A DNA stretch of 12,129 nt, from contig JASHVU010000748.1 in the NCBI GenBank assembly GCA_030044455.1, positions 1 through 12,129 of the forward strand, read 5' to 3'. Of this stretch, positions 1-7,308 are shown in pieces. The DNA comes from Acidobacteriaceae bacterium. Lineage in GTDB: Bacteria > Acidobacteriota > Terriglobia > Terriglobales > Acidobacteriaceae. The notes beneath the pieces are model-generated. The model was not told where the DNA came from and did no database searches. It saw nothing but the letters and a program-made list of their open reading frames with translations. The stretch's first letter is position 1; every line of letters begins with the position of its first letter. A program made the translations under genes and the position numbers.

Positions 1-408
1 CGGGTCAGCTCCGTGTACTGCGAACACATCGGTCTGGTTCCGAGCGCCGGGAGAGGAAAACGAATCGCTGGACATGTTTGAGGTCTCGCGAACAGGATAC
101 GGCACCCGAGGCGGAAGTTTTCCGCAAGAATGGATCCCGATATTAACACTTGTGTGAACAGGCTTCTTGCACGGGCGCGCCAAAACCACTGGTCAGGCGC
201 TGAGGCTGATGGTATGCGCCACAGCTCGCATCTGGAGCTCAGAGCGATTGGCCCTTTGCGTTGCCCGCGCCGAAGTTAAGAACAGGCTCGATCTCCATTG
301 ATCAATCATCCGGCCGATTTTGCATTTTCTTCGTCAATCCGGCCCAAACTATTGAGCGCAAGGGAAAGATCGCTGCATTTACCTCTTATTTTCAATCACT
401 TTATAGAA
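1..408. other. Left-edge region without a supportable gene
   Basis: Two plus-strand frames are open from the left edge. One stops at the TGA at 155-157 and the other at the TAA at 144-146. Either could be the last ~50 codons of a gene that begins outside the window. Neither has a recognisable motif or a clear codon-bias advantage, so I do not call a partial gene. From about 160 to 408 every frame is broken or holds only short shadows. A perfect 10-bp palindrome, ATTGATCAAT, lies at 297-306, and a 5-bp AGCTC/GAGCT hairpin lies near 223-239. I found no tRNA, terminator or repeat array here. Confidence 0.5.
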
Positions 409-672
409 TTACCTGGCGCCCGCGGCAGCCTTTCGATTCGCCTCCCAGCGCCGTTTTTGGGCTTCGGCGATCCTTTTACGGCCCTCAGGCGATAGATTCC
501 TCTTCTTTCGTTTCTTTGCAGGCTCTTTTGTTAAGGCCTTCACAAGGGCCGACGATTTACTCGGTCTTCCTCTTTTCCTGCCTCCGCCAGCACCGGCCGC
601 AAGCAATGCGCGCGCTCGCTGCAAGGTTGAAATCTCGCGGTCAATCGATGCAAGAATCTCTACCATTCCCAT
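409..672 (-). CDS. Small, highly basic AT-hook-like protein (87 aa)
   Basis: This is an 87-residue protein with about 25 Lys/Arg against 7 acidic residues. Residues 1-27 look like a short amphipathic helix. Residues 32-39 (RKRGRPSK) match the AT-hook minor-groove DNA-binding core, GRP flanked by basic residues. After a Lys-rich linker (49-58), residues 60-76 (LSPEGRKRIAEAQKRRW) form a basic helix of a type I recall from many small uncharacterised acidobacterial proteins. A DNA-binding or nucleoid-associated role is inferred from composition and the AT-hook; no catalytic domain is visible. The start at 672 is supported by an AGGGAG Shine-Dalgarno about 8 bases upstream; a second in-frame ATG lies at 666. 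The gene appears monocistronic, with about 195 bp between it and the end of the threonine aldolase gene. The overlapping plus-strand frame at 261-722 has no such signature. Confidence 0.75.
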   Translation of the reverse strand: MGMVEILASIDREISTLQRARALLAAGAGGGRKRGRPSKSSALVKALTKEPAKKRKKRNLSPEGRKRIAEAQKRRWEANRKAAAGAR

Positions 673-710
673 ACTTGCTCTCCCTGGGTCTCAAAGGTCT
701 GTTATCTGAG

Positions 711-728
711 CTGAGTAGATGAACTCAG
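711..728. repeat. Short inverted repeat in the leader of the AT-hook gene
   Basis: CTGAGT (711-716) and ACTCAG (723-728) are perfect complements around a 6-base spacer. The element lies about 40-57 bases upstream of the AT-hook protein's start codon, in its probable 5' untranslated region. It could be an operator or a weak RNA hairpin. It is short enough to be a chance match. Confidence 0.3.
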
Positions 729-750
729 GGCCCGCCTTGTGCTCCGCACT

Positions 751-780
751 AACATAACCTTGTCGGCAGAGACTATGCAA
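751..780 (-). promoter_or_regulatory. Putative promoter of the AT-hook gene
   Basis: Read on the minus strand, TTGCAT (780-775) and TATGTT (756-751) are separated by 18 bases and resemble -35 and -10 boxes. A/T-rich DNA lies upstream of the -35 box. The match is modest (3/6 and 4/6 to the sigma-70 consensus). It implies a leader of about 70 bases containing the 711-728 inverted repeat. Confidence 0.3.
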
Positions 781-867
781 TTGAAATTTAGTGATAAGGC
801 GCGTTCTCGCCACTTACTCGATTTGTTCCAAAAGCAAAAAACCGGATCGGATCAACTTTCGCAATCA

Positions 868-1917
868 CTAAGCCGTGCACTCTTTTAAGTCCCGACAGAA
901 GGCATCGATCCGCTCCGGATCGCTGTCCCATGCAAACATGAATCGCGCAGCGCCGCCGATAAAGGTATAAAAGTGCCATCCCATTTCGTGCAGTCGCTCC
1001 AGAAGTTCCGCCTCCGCTTGAAGGAACACCGAATTTGCTTCGACCGGTTGCGCCAGCTTCACGCCTTGAACTCCTTCGATTAGCGCTGCAAACCTTCGTG
1101 CGCAATCATTCGCGTGCTGCGCATTCTTCAGCCATGCGCCGCTTTCAAGCATTCCCACCCACGGAGCCGACAGGAACCGCATCTTCGAGGCCAGTTGTCC
1201 CGCCTGCTTGCAGCGGTAGTCGAAATCCGCCGCTAGTCCGCGATCGAAGAACAGCACCGCCTCTCCAACCGCCATTCCATTTTTTGTGCCGCCAAAGCAC
1301 AGCACGTCCACGCCGCTCCGCCAGGTCATATCGGCAGGCGAACATCCCAGGCCGGCACAAGCGTTCGCAAACCGAGCTCCATCCATGTGCAGCGACAATC
1401 CATGCCGTTTGCAGATTGCTGAAATCGCGCGCAGCTCTTCAATTGTGTACACGCGCCCGGTTTCTGTCGGCTGGGTAACCGTCACCGCCCTTGGCTTGGG
1501 GTAGTGAATATCATTTCGCTTGATTGCGAGCTCGTGAATCGCGTCCGGAGTTAACTTTCCATCGACGCTGGGCGCCACCAGCAGTTTCGAACCGTTCGAG
1601 AAGAACTCCGGCGCGCCGCATTCATCGGTCTCAACATGCGATTGGTCGCAACAGATCACGCTATGGTATGACTGGCACAACGATGCCAGGGCCAGCGAAT
1701 TTGCCGCCGTTCCGTTGAAAACGAAGTAAACTTCGCAATCGGTTTCAAACAGTTTGCGAAACGCATCCGCGGCTTTTTCGGTCCACGGATCATCTCCATA
1801 AGCGGTCGCGTGTCCGCGATTGGCGGCATCCATCGCCATCCGTGCCTCGGGACAAATCCCGGCATAATTGTCGCTTGCAAACTGCTGCTTCAGCTCCCGC
1901 TCATCAATTGGGGTCAT
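868..1917 (-). CDS. ltaE: Low-specificity L-threonine aldolase (PLP-dependent)
   Basis: A 349-aa cytoplasmic aldolase of the beta-eliminating lyase / fold-type I PLP family. It cleaves L-threonine or L-allo-threonine to glycine and acetaldehyde. The family signatures are in order: FASDNYAG near the N-terminus (residues 13-20); RGHATAYGDDPWT (34-46); FNGTAANSLAL (67-77) in the phosphate-binding region; DQSHVETDECGAPE (91-104), where H94 should stack on the cofactor ring; the cofactor-ring motif HMDGARFANA (177-186) with D179 and R182; and FGGTKNG (208-214) with K212 as the Schiff-base lysine. Length is normal for the family. It is the last gene of a three-gene operon, starting 7 bp after the oxidoreductase stop codon. 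No strong Shine-Dalgarno precedes it (GGATGAAATAATAA instead), so translation may be coupled to the upstream gene. I see no intrinsic terminator after its TAG stop. Confidence 0.93.
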   Translation of the reverse strand: MTPIDERELKQQFASDNYAGICPEARMAMDAANRGHATAYGDDPWTEKAADAFRKLFETDCEVYFVFNGTAANSLALASLCQSYHSVICCDQSHVETDECGAPEFFSNGSKLLVAPSVDGKLTPDAIHELAIKRNDIHYPKPRAVTVTQPTETGRVYTIEELRAISAICKRHGLSLHMDGARFANACAGLGCSPADMTWRSGVDVLCFGGTKNGMAVGEAVLFFDRGLAADFDYRCKQAGQLASKMRFLSAPWVGMLESGAWLKNAQHANDCARRFAALIEGVQGVKLAQPVEANSVFLQAEAELLERLHEMGWHFYTFIGGAARFMFAWDSDPERIDAFCRDLKECTA

Positions 1918-1924
1918 GCATTTA

Positions 1925-3343
1925 TTATTTCATCCGCCTGAGCGCGAGTTTGGCAGCATGGTAGCCGCACATTCCGTGCACACCCCCGCCGGGGGGCGTT
2001 GACGCCGAGCAAAGATAGATGTCCCTGGCGCTGGTTGCATATGCGGGCATAGCCGGCCGGAACACAATCTGCCGCAGCGCAGTCGACCCGCCGGCAATAT
2101 CTCCGCCGGCCAGGTTCGCATCCATCTTCTCCATGGTTGCGGGCGAAGAAACATGGCGCGCGAGCACGCAATCGTGGAATCCGGGCGCAAACCGCTCGAT
2201 CTGCGACTCGATTCTCTCGGTCATATCCACGTTTGATCCGTTGGGCACATGGCAATAGGTCCACAACACGTGCTTGCCCTCGGGTGCACGCGATGGATCG
2301 AACAATGTGGGCTGCGCCGCGAGGACAAATGGCCGCTCGGCTTCGCGCCCCTGCGCTACGGTCTTCTCGGCCTCTGCGATATCTCGAAAACTGCCACCCA
2401 AATGGACTGTTATCGCGCGTCTGCACTCCGGCGCTTTCCACGGCACCGGTTGCCGCAACGCATAATCTACCTTGAATACACCCGGCGCGCGCTTGAAGCG
2501 CGTGAACGCATTCCGGTATTTTCTGCTCATCCGGCCCATCACAATCGCCGCCATTTGCCTCGGGTCAGTGTCAAACAACTTCAGCTCGTACTCTCTGTCC
2601 AACTCACGGAACATCTCGGCATCGATGGGCAGCGAGGTGTGGACTTTTCCGCCCAGCGACTCCAGCAATGCAATCAGGGCCGCGGCAATCGATTTGGCCC
2701 CGCCGCGAGGAATGGGCCAACCGGGCCCATGCACTGACGCGCCAAACATCACGCCGATTGTCCCGCTGAGTGGCCGATCGAAGCTGAGGAAGGAGTGACC
2801 GGCCAGCCCCGCAAACACGGCCCGCGTCCGTTCGCTCCTGAAGTAGCTCGCCGCCATGGTTTCAGCCGGCTGCAGCACGGTAAGCCCAAACTTCGCGAGC
2901 AGGAATGGGTGCCGCGGAATGCGCAGCAGGGGGCCGAACACGTCCGCGGCAAAATCGTTCCAATTTTCTGCGGCTGGGCCAACCAAATCCCGCCAGGCGT
3001 TACCGTCCTCGCCGAGGGCTCGCTCCGTCGCATTCAAATCGTGCTCCAGAACAACAGCGGTTCCGTCATCGAGCGGATGCGCAAGGGGTGCGTCGCCGGG
3101 GATCCATTCAAGCCCGTGGTTGGCAAGCGGCAATGACGCGAAGAACGGCGATCCTGCAGCCAGCGGATGCACCGCCGATCCAAAATCATGGACAAACCCG
3201 GGCAGGGTGAGAGGCAAACTGCGGGTCGCACCTCCGGGCTCAGCCTGGGCCTCAAACACGTCGACTTCAAGGCCTGCCTGCGCCAGCACGATGGCCGCAG
3301 CCAGTCCGTTCGGGCCCGATCCAATAACGCATGCGCGGCTCAT
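1925..3343 (-). CDS. PYROXD2 / phytoene-dehydrogenase-like FAD oxidoreductase
   Basis: A 472-aa FAD-dependent amine-oxidase-fold enzyme of the CrtI/PYROXD2 type. The N-terminal Rossmann dinucleotide motif is GSGPNGLAAA (residues 8-17), followed by the acidic ribose-binding residue E31 in VDVFEA and the second flavin contact EPGGATRS (35-42). GFVHDFGSAVHPL (49-61) is typical of the PYROXD2 branch. The C-terminal FAD motif with GGGVHGMCGYHAA spans residues 452-464. The protein lacks a signal peptide or obvious membrane helix. The substrate cannot be read from the sequence. Carotenoid desaturation is possible, but no carotenoid genes lie nearby, so I keep a general name. The RBS AAAGGG lies about 5 bases before the ATG, next to the upstream gene's stop codon, with a 9-bp gap. 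It is the middle gene of the operon and somewhat shorter than many family members (about 500-550 aa). Confidence 0.88.
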   Translation of the reverse strand: MSRACVIGSGPNGLAAAIVLAQAGLEVDVFEAQAEPGGATRSLPLTLPGFVHDFGSAVHPLAAGSPFFASLPLANHGLEWIPGDAPLAHPLDDGTAVVLEHDLNATERALGEDGNAWRDLVGPAAENWNDFAADVFGPLLRIPRHPFLLAKFGLTVLQPAETMAASYFRSERTRAVFAGLAGHSFLSFDRPLSGTIGVMFGASVHGPGWPIPRGGAKSIAAALIALLESLGGKVHTSLPIDAEMFRELDREYELKLFDTDPRQMAAIVMGRMSRKYRNAFTRFKRAPGVFKVDYALRQPVPWKAPECRRAITVHLGGSFRDIAEAEKTVAQGREAERPFVLAAQPTLFDPSRAPEGKHVLWTYCHVPNGSNVDMTERIESQIERFAPGFHDCVLARHVSSPATMEKMDANLAGGDIAGGSTALRQIVFRPAMPAYATSARDIYLCSASTPPGGGVHGMCGYHAAKLALRRMK

Positions 3344-3352
3344 ACAACCCTT

Positions 3353-5071
3353 TCAATCGTGAGGCGGAAGCTCCGCGGGCCATTCAACCACTGCATAGTC
3401 ACCGTCCGCGGTCAGAGTCAGTTCCGGTGCATAAAGGCCGATGTACTGGCGGCGCCACCAGTTGCCTGTCTGCCGTTTTTCTTCGGATGTCGTAAACCAG
3501 TACTGCCACAGTACCGCTCGCACATATCGAGGTGGAGCACTCGGGAACGGATTGCGCTTGAACAAAGAGAGAACCGCCGGGCTGCTCAGCAGCAGGCGCT
3601 CCTCGGTGGCCGGGACAAGGTTATTCTGCTGCCAGTCTCCCAACGATGAAAACCAAAGGTTCCACTCGAAACGCGGCTGATAGGGCGCATAAATTCCCGG
3701 CGCCTGATTCAGCGCCTGGGGCTTGAAGCGGAACGGATACGGGGTCCAGTTTGTTGCGTCATTCGATCCCTGAAATTCAATTTCGTACCGCCCGCGCGTC
3801 ATGACCGCAAACAAGCCGTACTGATTGGCGATTCTGAATGGTTCCAGCGCCCTGATGGGTGCAACCGGCAGCACCATTCTGCGCACGGGCATCCCGATCA
3901 TCTCAATCGTCGTGTTATAAGCGATCCAGGTCAACATTACCGCGGTTACTGCGAGGCTGGCCGCTCTCCACCCGGTTCTCGCCCCTCGCCGTGATTCCAG
4001 CTCGTGAGTCAACTCGCTTACCCTGGAGACCAGCGCCTCTTTTAATCCCTTTTCGCCTGTTTCGTTTTCGCCGGGCTGGTCGGCTTCCCGTGCATTGAGG
4101 ATTGACAGCGAGGGCTCCTCTTGCGGCTCTGCTTCGATCGCCGGTTCCGGTTCTTGCGGCTTGCACGGTGCCGGCACAAAGCGCATCAGGAATCGATCGT
4201 CGAGCAGCAGGAACCCCAGGGAAAGCACAAGGTAATTCAAGAAGGTGTAATTCGCTGTCAAGATGACGCCCATTTCCCACGGTGTCACGATAAAAAAGCA
4301 GATCAGCCGCACGCGGCGCGGGAAGAACATCATGAACACCAAAGCCAACTCCAGCGCCAGCGTCGCGCCCACCGTTGCGGCATGAAACCAATGGGGCAAG
4401 TGCTCTACGTACCATCCAATCCAAGTGGGCAGCGGGCCGTTCTGGTAGTACTCGTCCATGGCGGTAAAGTTGCGCCATTCCTGATCGCCGCTCAGCAGCT
4501 TCACCATGCCCGACTCAAAGTAGATGCGGAACCACTCCCACTGCAGCAGGAACAGGCTCAGGCGTGGCGGGGGCTGGTCTGCGCCCCAGCCGGGCAGAAT
4601 TCCGCCCGGCGCATAAAACAGCGTGATAAAACCCGCTTCAAGCAACATGCCATCCGACTGGTACATCGAGAAGACTTCGGTCGCCGTCACAAACGAGAGA
4701 AAGCAGACGAAGCAGATAAAAAAGCTCAGCCTCGGCCACACGTTTACCAGCGCCACAATCGATGCGATCAGCCCGATCCAGGTCACGGCCATTAGGGTCG
4801 GCGTGCCTGACGATGCCCAGAAGAGCGTGGGCGCATACCAGAAGCGGAGCGGGCCCAGAGCATCGGCAACCGCGTGCAGGTACTTTTCTGCCGGTATCAC
4901 GCCCTGGGGACCGATGAGCCCATTGATTTGAAAAATCAGCGAGAGGAATGCCGAGAAGTAGATCAGCGCCAGTGCGCGCAAGAAAATCCATCGCGGAACG
5001 AGCCGGCCCCTGGGGCCGTGGCGCGAGTCAAATAACCAGCGAAATATGTTCCCTGGTCTTCGCCCCATCAT
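3353..5071 (-). CDS. Lipase maturation factor (LMF1) family membrane protein
   Basis: A 572-aa polytopic membrane protein. Residues 28-50, 93-111, 115-133, 230-250, 256-272, 274-290 and 369-386 are hydrophobic and read as membrane segments. The family core is clear: FRIYFESGMVKLLSG (181-195), EWRNFTAMDEYYQNGPLP (198-215) and WYVEHLP (220-226) mirror the LMF1 pattern of G-K, WR-LT, YH-E-QP-P and WY. The C-terminal soluble part also matches LMF1: QYGLFAVMTRGRYEIEFQGS (417-436), FRFKPQ (447-452), YQPRFEWNLWF (464-474), NPFP (507-510) and YVRAVLWQYWFT (516-527). Animal LMF1 acts in the endoplasmic reticulum to mature lipases; a bacterial role in folding exported proteins is inference. Residues 302-365 form a Pro/Glu-rich then charged insertion between the core and the last helix. 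It is the first gene of the operon. ATGs lie at 5071 and 5068, and neither has a strong Shine-Dalgarno. Confidence 0.87.
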   Translation of the reverse strand: MMGRRPGNIFRWLFDSRHGPRGRLVPRWIFLRALALIYFSAFLSLIFQINGLIGPQGVIPAEKYLHAVADALGPLRFWYAPTLFWASSGTPTLMAVTWIGLIASIVALVNVWPRLSFFICFVCFLSFVTATEVFSMYQSDGMLLEAGFITLFYAPGGILPGWGADQPPPRLSLFLLQWEWFRIYFESGMVKLLSGDQEWRNFTAMDEYYQNGPLPTWIGWYVEHLPHWFHAATVGATLALELALVFMMFFPRRVRLICFFIVTPWEMGVILTANYTFLNYLVLSLGFLLLDDRFLMRFVPAPCKPQEPEPAIEAEPQEEPSLSILNAREADQPGENETGEKGLKEALVSRVSELTHELESRRGARTGWRAASLAVTAVMLTWIAYNTTIEMIGMPVRRMVLPVAPIRALEPFRIANQYGLFAVMTRGRYEIEFQGSNDATNWTPYPFRFKPQALNQAPGIYAPYQPRFEWNLWFSSLGDWQQNNLVPATEERLLLSSPAVLSLFKRNPFPSAPPRYVRAVLWQYWFTTSEEKRQTGNWWRRQYIGLYAPELTLTADGDYAVVEWPAELPPHD

Positions 5072-5187
5072 GGTGCGATCAGAATAGCCTTTCTCGGGGC
5101 ACTCTGCTCAGTTATCCTTTCGATGTTGTCTGACATTTGTTTCTCGCGCCCAATTGCCGCGTCTAATCGATCCAACGGTGGTTTCTT
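5072..5187. promoter_or_regulatory. Divergent intergenic region between the LMF1 operon and GH18
   Basis: These 116 bp separate two divergently transcribed starts, so they should carry both promoters. On the plus strand TCTAAT (5162-5167) could be a -10 box for the GH18 gene. A poor -35 candidate, TTGTTT (5137-5142), lies 19 bases upstream of it. GGTGG about 6 bases before the GH18 ATG is its likely ribosome binding site. I find no convincing sigma-70 pair for the operon on the minus strand. No long palindrome stands out. Confidence 0.4.
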
Positions 5188-6246
5188 ATGCGTCGAATTC
5201 CGTTTCTCCTCATGGCTCTTCTCGTGATTTGTGCTTCTGCCTCGGCCGCGCCAGTCGCTCTCTTTTACATGACTGACAGCCCCGAATCGATCCGGTCGTT
5301 TCTGGCGCACTCAAGCAAAATCGACCTGCTCGTGCCCACGTGGTACCAGGTTGACGAAAACGGCCTGGTGACCGGAGGGCCGAACCCGACGGTGCTCGAC
5401 GTGGCGCATGGCGAAAACCTGTCGGTAGAGCCCATTGTGGCACTCTTCAACAAAAAGAAGTTCCACACGCTGGCCACCAGCGTCGACGCCCAGAATCTGA
5501 TGAACGAAGCCCTGTTGCGCGAGGCAAAGCTGCATGGCTACGTTGGCTTTCAATTCGATCTTGAGAATGTGGACTACCTGGATCGCGACAACCTTTCGGC
5601 TCTGGTTGCGCACACAGCCGAGGCACTGCACAAAGCCGGTCTGCAGATCTCCATCGCTACCGTTCCCAATGCGCCCGGGTATCCCGGCGCGGGTGGTTTT
5701 GCAAAGTGGATCTACACGGACTGGCGGGGCGCCTACGACCTGGCCGCACTCTCAAAATCTGTCGACCTCATTTGCCTGATGACTTATGACCAGCAGACTC
5801 GCTGGACCATGCCGGGTCCGGTCGCCGGCTGGCAATGGACCCTCGACAACCTGGATTACGCGCTTAAAGTCGTGCCCCAAGACAAGCTCTCGCTCGGTAT
5901 TCCGCTTTACGGCTATCACTGGTACACCGGCGCGCCGATTGAAGACAAAGCTACGGGCGAATACAAACCGAACCAGTCAGCCGATTACATCAGCACCCCC
6001 GATGCACTGCAGCTGGCAAGCGCGTATGGCGGCAAGCCCGAGTGGGATGCTTTCGACCACACCGAGTTCCTCTGGTTCTATCGCGACCAGATGCGGGAGT
6101 GGATCTTCTATACCGACGTCCATACATTCAAAGACCGCTATCAACTTACCGTCGACCGCGGACTCGAGGGTTTCTGCTCGTGGGTACTGGGTTCTGAGGA
6201 TCCGGGCATCTGGGACTTGTTGCCTGAACGCGGGGCGAAAAAGTAG
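5188..6246 (+). CDS. Secreted glycoside hydrolase family 18 protein
   Basis: A 352-aa exported protein with a signal peptide at residues 1-20 (Arg-Arg, hydrophobic core, ASA cleavage site). The mature part reads as a single GH18 TIM barrel of the kind found in spore-cortex-lytic and chitinase-like enzymes: IDLLVPTWYQVDENGLV (45-61), the active-site strand YVGFQFDLENVD (118-129), ISIATVPNAP (154-163), VDLICLMTYDQQ (192-203), LSLGIPLYGYHWY (234-246) and GFCSWVLGSEDP (328-339). E126 is the expected acid/base and D124 its partner, with Y200 and D201 of the MTYD motif also kept. The two outer acidic positions of the DxxDxDxE signature are V119 and Q122, so activity may be altered. The substrate is probably a GlcNAc-containing glycan (chitin, peptidoglycan or glycoprotein). 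No carbohydrate-binding or LysM domain is present. It is the only plus-strand gene, divergent from the LMF1 operon and convergent with the DeoR gene. Confidence 0.87.
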   Translation: MRRIPFLLMALLVICASASAAPVALFYMTDSPESIRSFLAHSSKIDLLVPTWYQVDENGLVTGGPNPTVLDVAHGENLSVEPIVALFNKKKFHTLATSVDAQNLMNEALLREAKLHGYVGFQFDLENVDYLDRDNLSALVAHTAEALHKAGLQISIATVPNAPGYPGAGGFAKWIYTDWRGAYDLAALSKSVDLICLMTYDQQTRWTMPGPVAGWQWTLDNLDYALKVVPQDKLSLGIPLYGYHWYTGAPIEDKATGEYKPNQSADYISTPDALQLASAYGGKPEWDAFDHTEFLWFYRDQMREWIFYTDVHTFKDRYQLTVDRGLEGFCSWVLGSEDPGIWDLLPERGAKK

Positions 6247-6295
6247 CGTGTGTCCACTTTTGATTGAACTATAGTCTGTGCTTTCCCACGTTACG

Positions 6296-6404
6296 GCATT
6301 TTCTGAGTTACTGTGTCCTTTCCGTTTCTTCCCAAGGTCGCCGCTCCCTGGTGGTCGCGTCGACTCAGCCACTGGGTTCCGGGCTACATCTACTCAGAAA
6401 ATGC
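6296..6404. repeat. Perfect 13-bp inverted repeat in convergent intergenic DNA
   Basis: GCATTTTCTGAGT (6296-6308) and ACTCAGAAAATGC (6392-6404) are exact reverse complements separated by 83 bases. They lie in the 225-bp gap between the convergent ends of the GH18 and DeoR genes. The spacer holds a smaller imperfect hairpin, CCC-TG-GTGG paired with CCAC-T-GGG, and a second ACTCAG at 6363-6368. The region could be a structured transcript end, a small RNA, a binding-site pair or the remnant of a miniature inverted-repeat element. It does not look like an ordinary intrinsic terminator, because the stem is not GC-rich and no T-run follows it. I see no gene in the rest of 6247-6471. Confidence 0.6.
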
Positions 6405-6471
6405 ATTCAAGTCCGCCGCTGCGCTCTGGACTTTAGGATGGGGCAGCCGATTCATGGGGAAGCCAGCGCTC

Positions 6472-7257
6472 CTAAACCGCCATCACTTTTACGCCGCAGG
6501 CTTCGAATGCGCTGACCGCATCTTCATTGATGCCGTCATCGGTAATCAGCAGGTCTACTTCGCGCAGCGGGCAAATCACCGCGGGGCTCACCATGCCCAC
6601 CTTGCTGGAGTCGGCCACAATAACAACCTCGCGCGCCTGGCGCACCATTACGCGAGACAATGCGGCCTCTTCGGGCTCAATCATGGTGGCGCCGCGTTCG
6701 GCGTCCACTCCGGTCACGCTCAGGAACAGCCGGTCGAGCACAAACATATTCAGCGTTTCAATGGCTGCCGGTCCCACCAGGCTGAAGGCTCCCGCCCAGC
6801 GCATGGTGCCGCCGGTCAATGTGGTATCGAGCCCGGTCACCGAGCTCAACTCCATGCCGATGTTCACCGCGTTGGTCACGATGCGGATGCCGCGCCGGTG
6901 CTGAAGTTGCCGCGCAATCAGCGTGGTGGTTGTCCCGGCGGCAAGCCCGATGGTTTCGTGTTCCTTCACCATGCCTGCCGCGGCATGAGCGATGCGCTGC
7001 TTCTCGGCGGCAAAGCGATCTTCGCGCACATGGAACGATGCATCGAACCGGAACGGCTCATACACCGCCTTGCCGGTCAGCATCGCGCCGCCGTGGGTGC
7101 GGTAAACCAGTCCCTGTTGCTCGAGCCGGGTAAGGTCGCGTCGAATGCTGGCCGGCGAGGCAGTCAGCTCGGCAGTCAGATCCTCAACTGAGGTCTTGCC
7201 GTGCCGCAGCAGCAGCCTGAGAATCTCTTTGGCTCGTTTATCGGTCTTTGAAGACAT
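6472..7257 (-). CDS. DeoR/GlpR-family transcriptional regulator
   Basis: A 261-aa repressor of the DeoR family, full length. An N-terminal winged helix-turn-helix occupies about residues 8-58, with the recognition segment ASIRRDLTRLEQQGLVYRTHGGA (36-58), the hallmark of the family. The C-terminal DeoRC sensor domain (about 75-235) has the phosphate-binding loop AAGTTTTLIA (106-115), VTNAVNIGMEL (127-137), TGG (148-150), GVDAERGAT (183-191) and VVIVADSSKVG (211-221) with K219. Such domains bind phosphorylated sugars or related intermediates, and binding releases the operator. The exact ligand is unknown; the sequence resembles AgaR/GlpR types. The start at 7257 lies 51 bp after the CutC stop codon on the same strand, so it is probably co-transcribed with cutC. 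Its Shine-Dalgarno (CGGGCAGC) is weak. Confidence 0.92.
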   Translation of the reverse strand: MSSKTDKRAKEILRLLLRHGKTSVEDLTAELTASPASIRRDLTRLEQQGLVYRTHGGAMLTGKAVYEPFRFDASFHVREDRFAAEKQRIAHAAAGMVKEHETIGLAAGTTTTLIARQLQHRRGIRIVTNAVNIGMELSSVTGLDTTLTGGTMRWAGAFSLVGPAAIETLNMFVLDRLFLSVTGVDAERGATMIEPEEAALSRVMVRQAREVVIVADSSKVGMVSPAVICPLREVDLLITDDGINEDAVSAFEACGVKVMAV

Positions 7258-7308
7258 GCTGCCCGTTCATCGACTGCGGCCTTTAAAAGACTGCGCAGCG
7301 GCTCTCGG

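Noticed and set aside
297..306. Palindrome ATTGATCAAT as an operator related to the receptor's TGATCA boxes
   Set aside because: It lies downstream of the small gene's end, with no promoter or start nearby. It shares only the six-base core, so chance is the simpler explanation.
261..722. Plus-strand open frame of 153 codons
   Set aside because: It covers the small basic gene on the other strand, which has an AT-hook, a family-like helix and a good Shine-Dalgarno. The plus-strand product has no recognisable feature.
836..867. Possible terminator after the threonine aldolase gene
   Set aside because: On the minus strand a T-run follows GATCCGATCCGG, but the repeats there are direct, not inverted, so no stable stem forms.
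1925..3343. Calling the oxidoreductase a carotenoid phytoene desaturase (crtI)
   Set aside because: The fold and FAD motifs are shared, but the sequence looks closer to PYROXD2 and there is no phytoene synthase or other carotenoid gene in the window.
4121..4795. Plus-strand open frame of 224 codons inside the LMF1-like gene
   Set aside because: It is a His/Gln/Arg-rich antisense shadow. The minus-strand product matches LMF1 along its length.
6313..7191. Long plus-strand open frame (292 codons) overlapping the DeoR gene
   Set aside because: Almost all of it is antisense to a clear DeoR-family gene. Its His/Gly/Gln-rich product has no domain and is typical of the reverse frame of a GC-rich gene.
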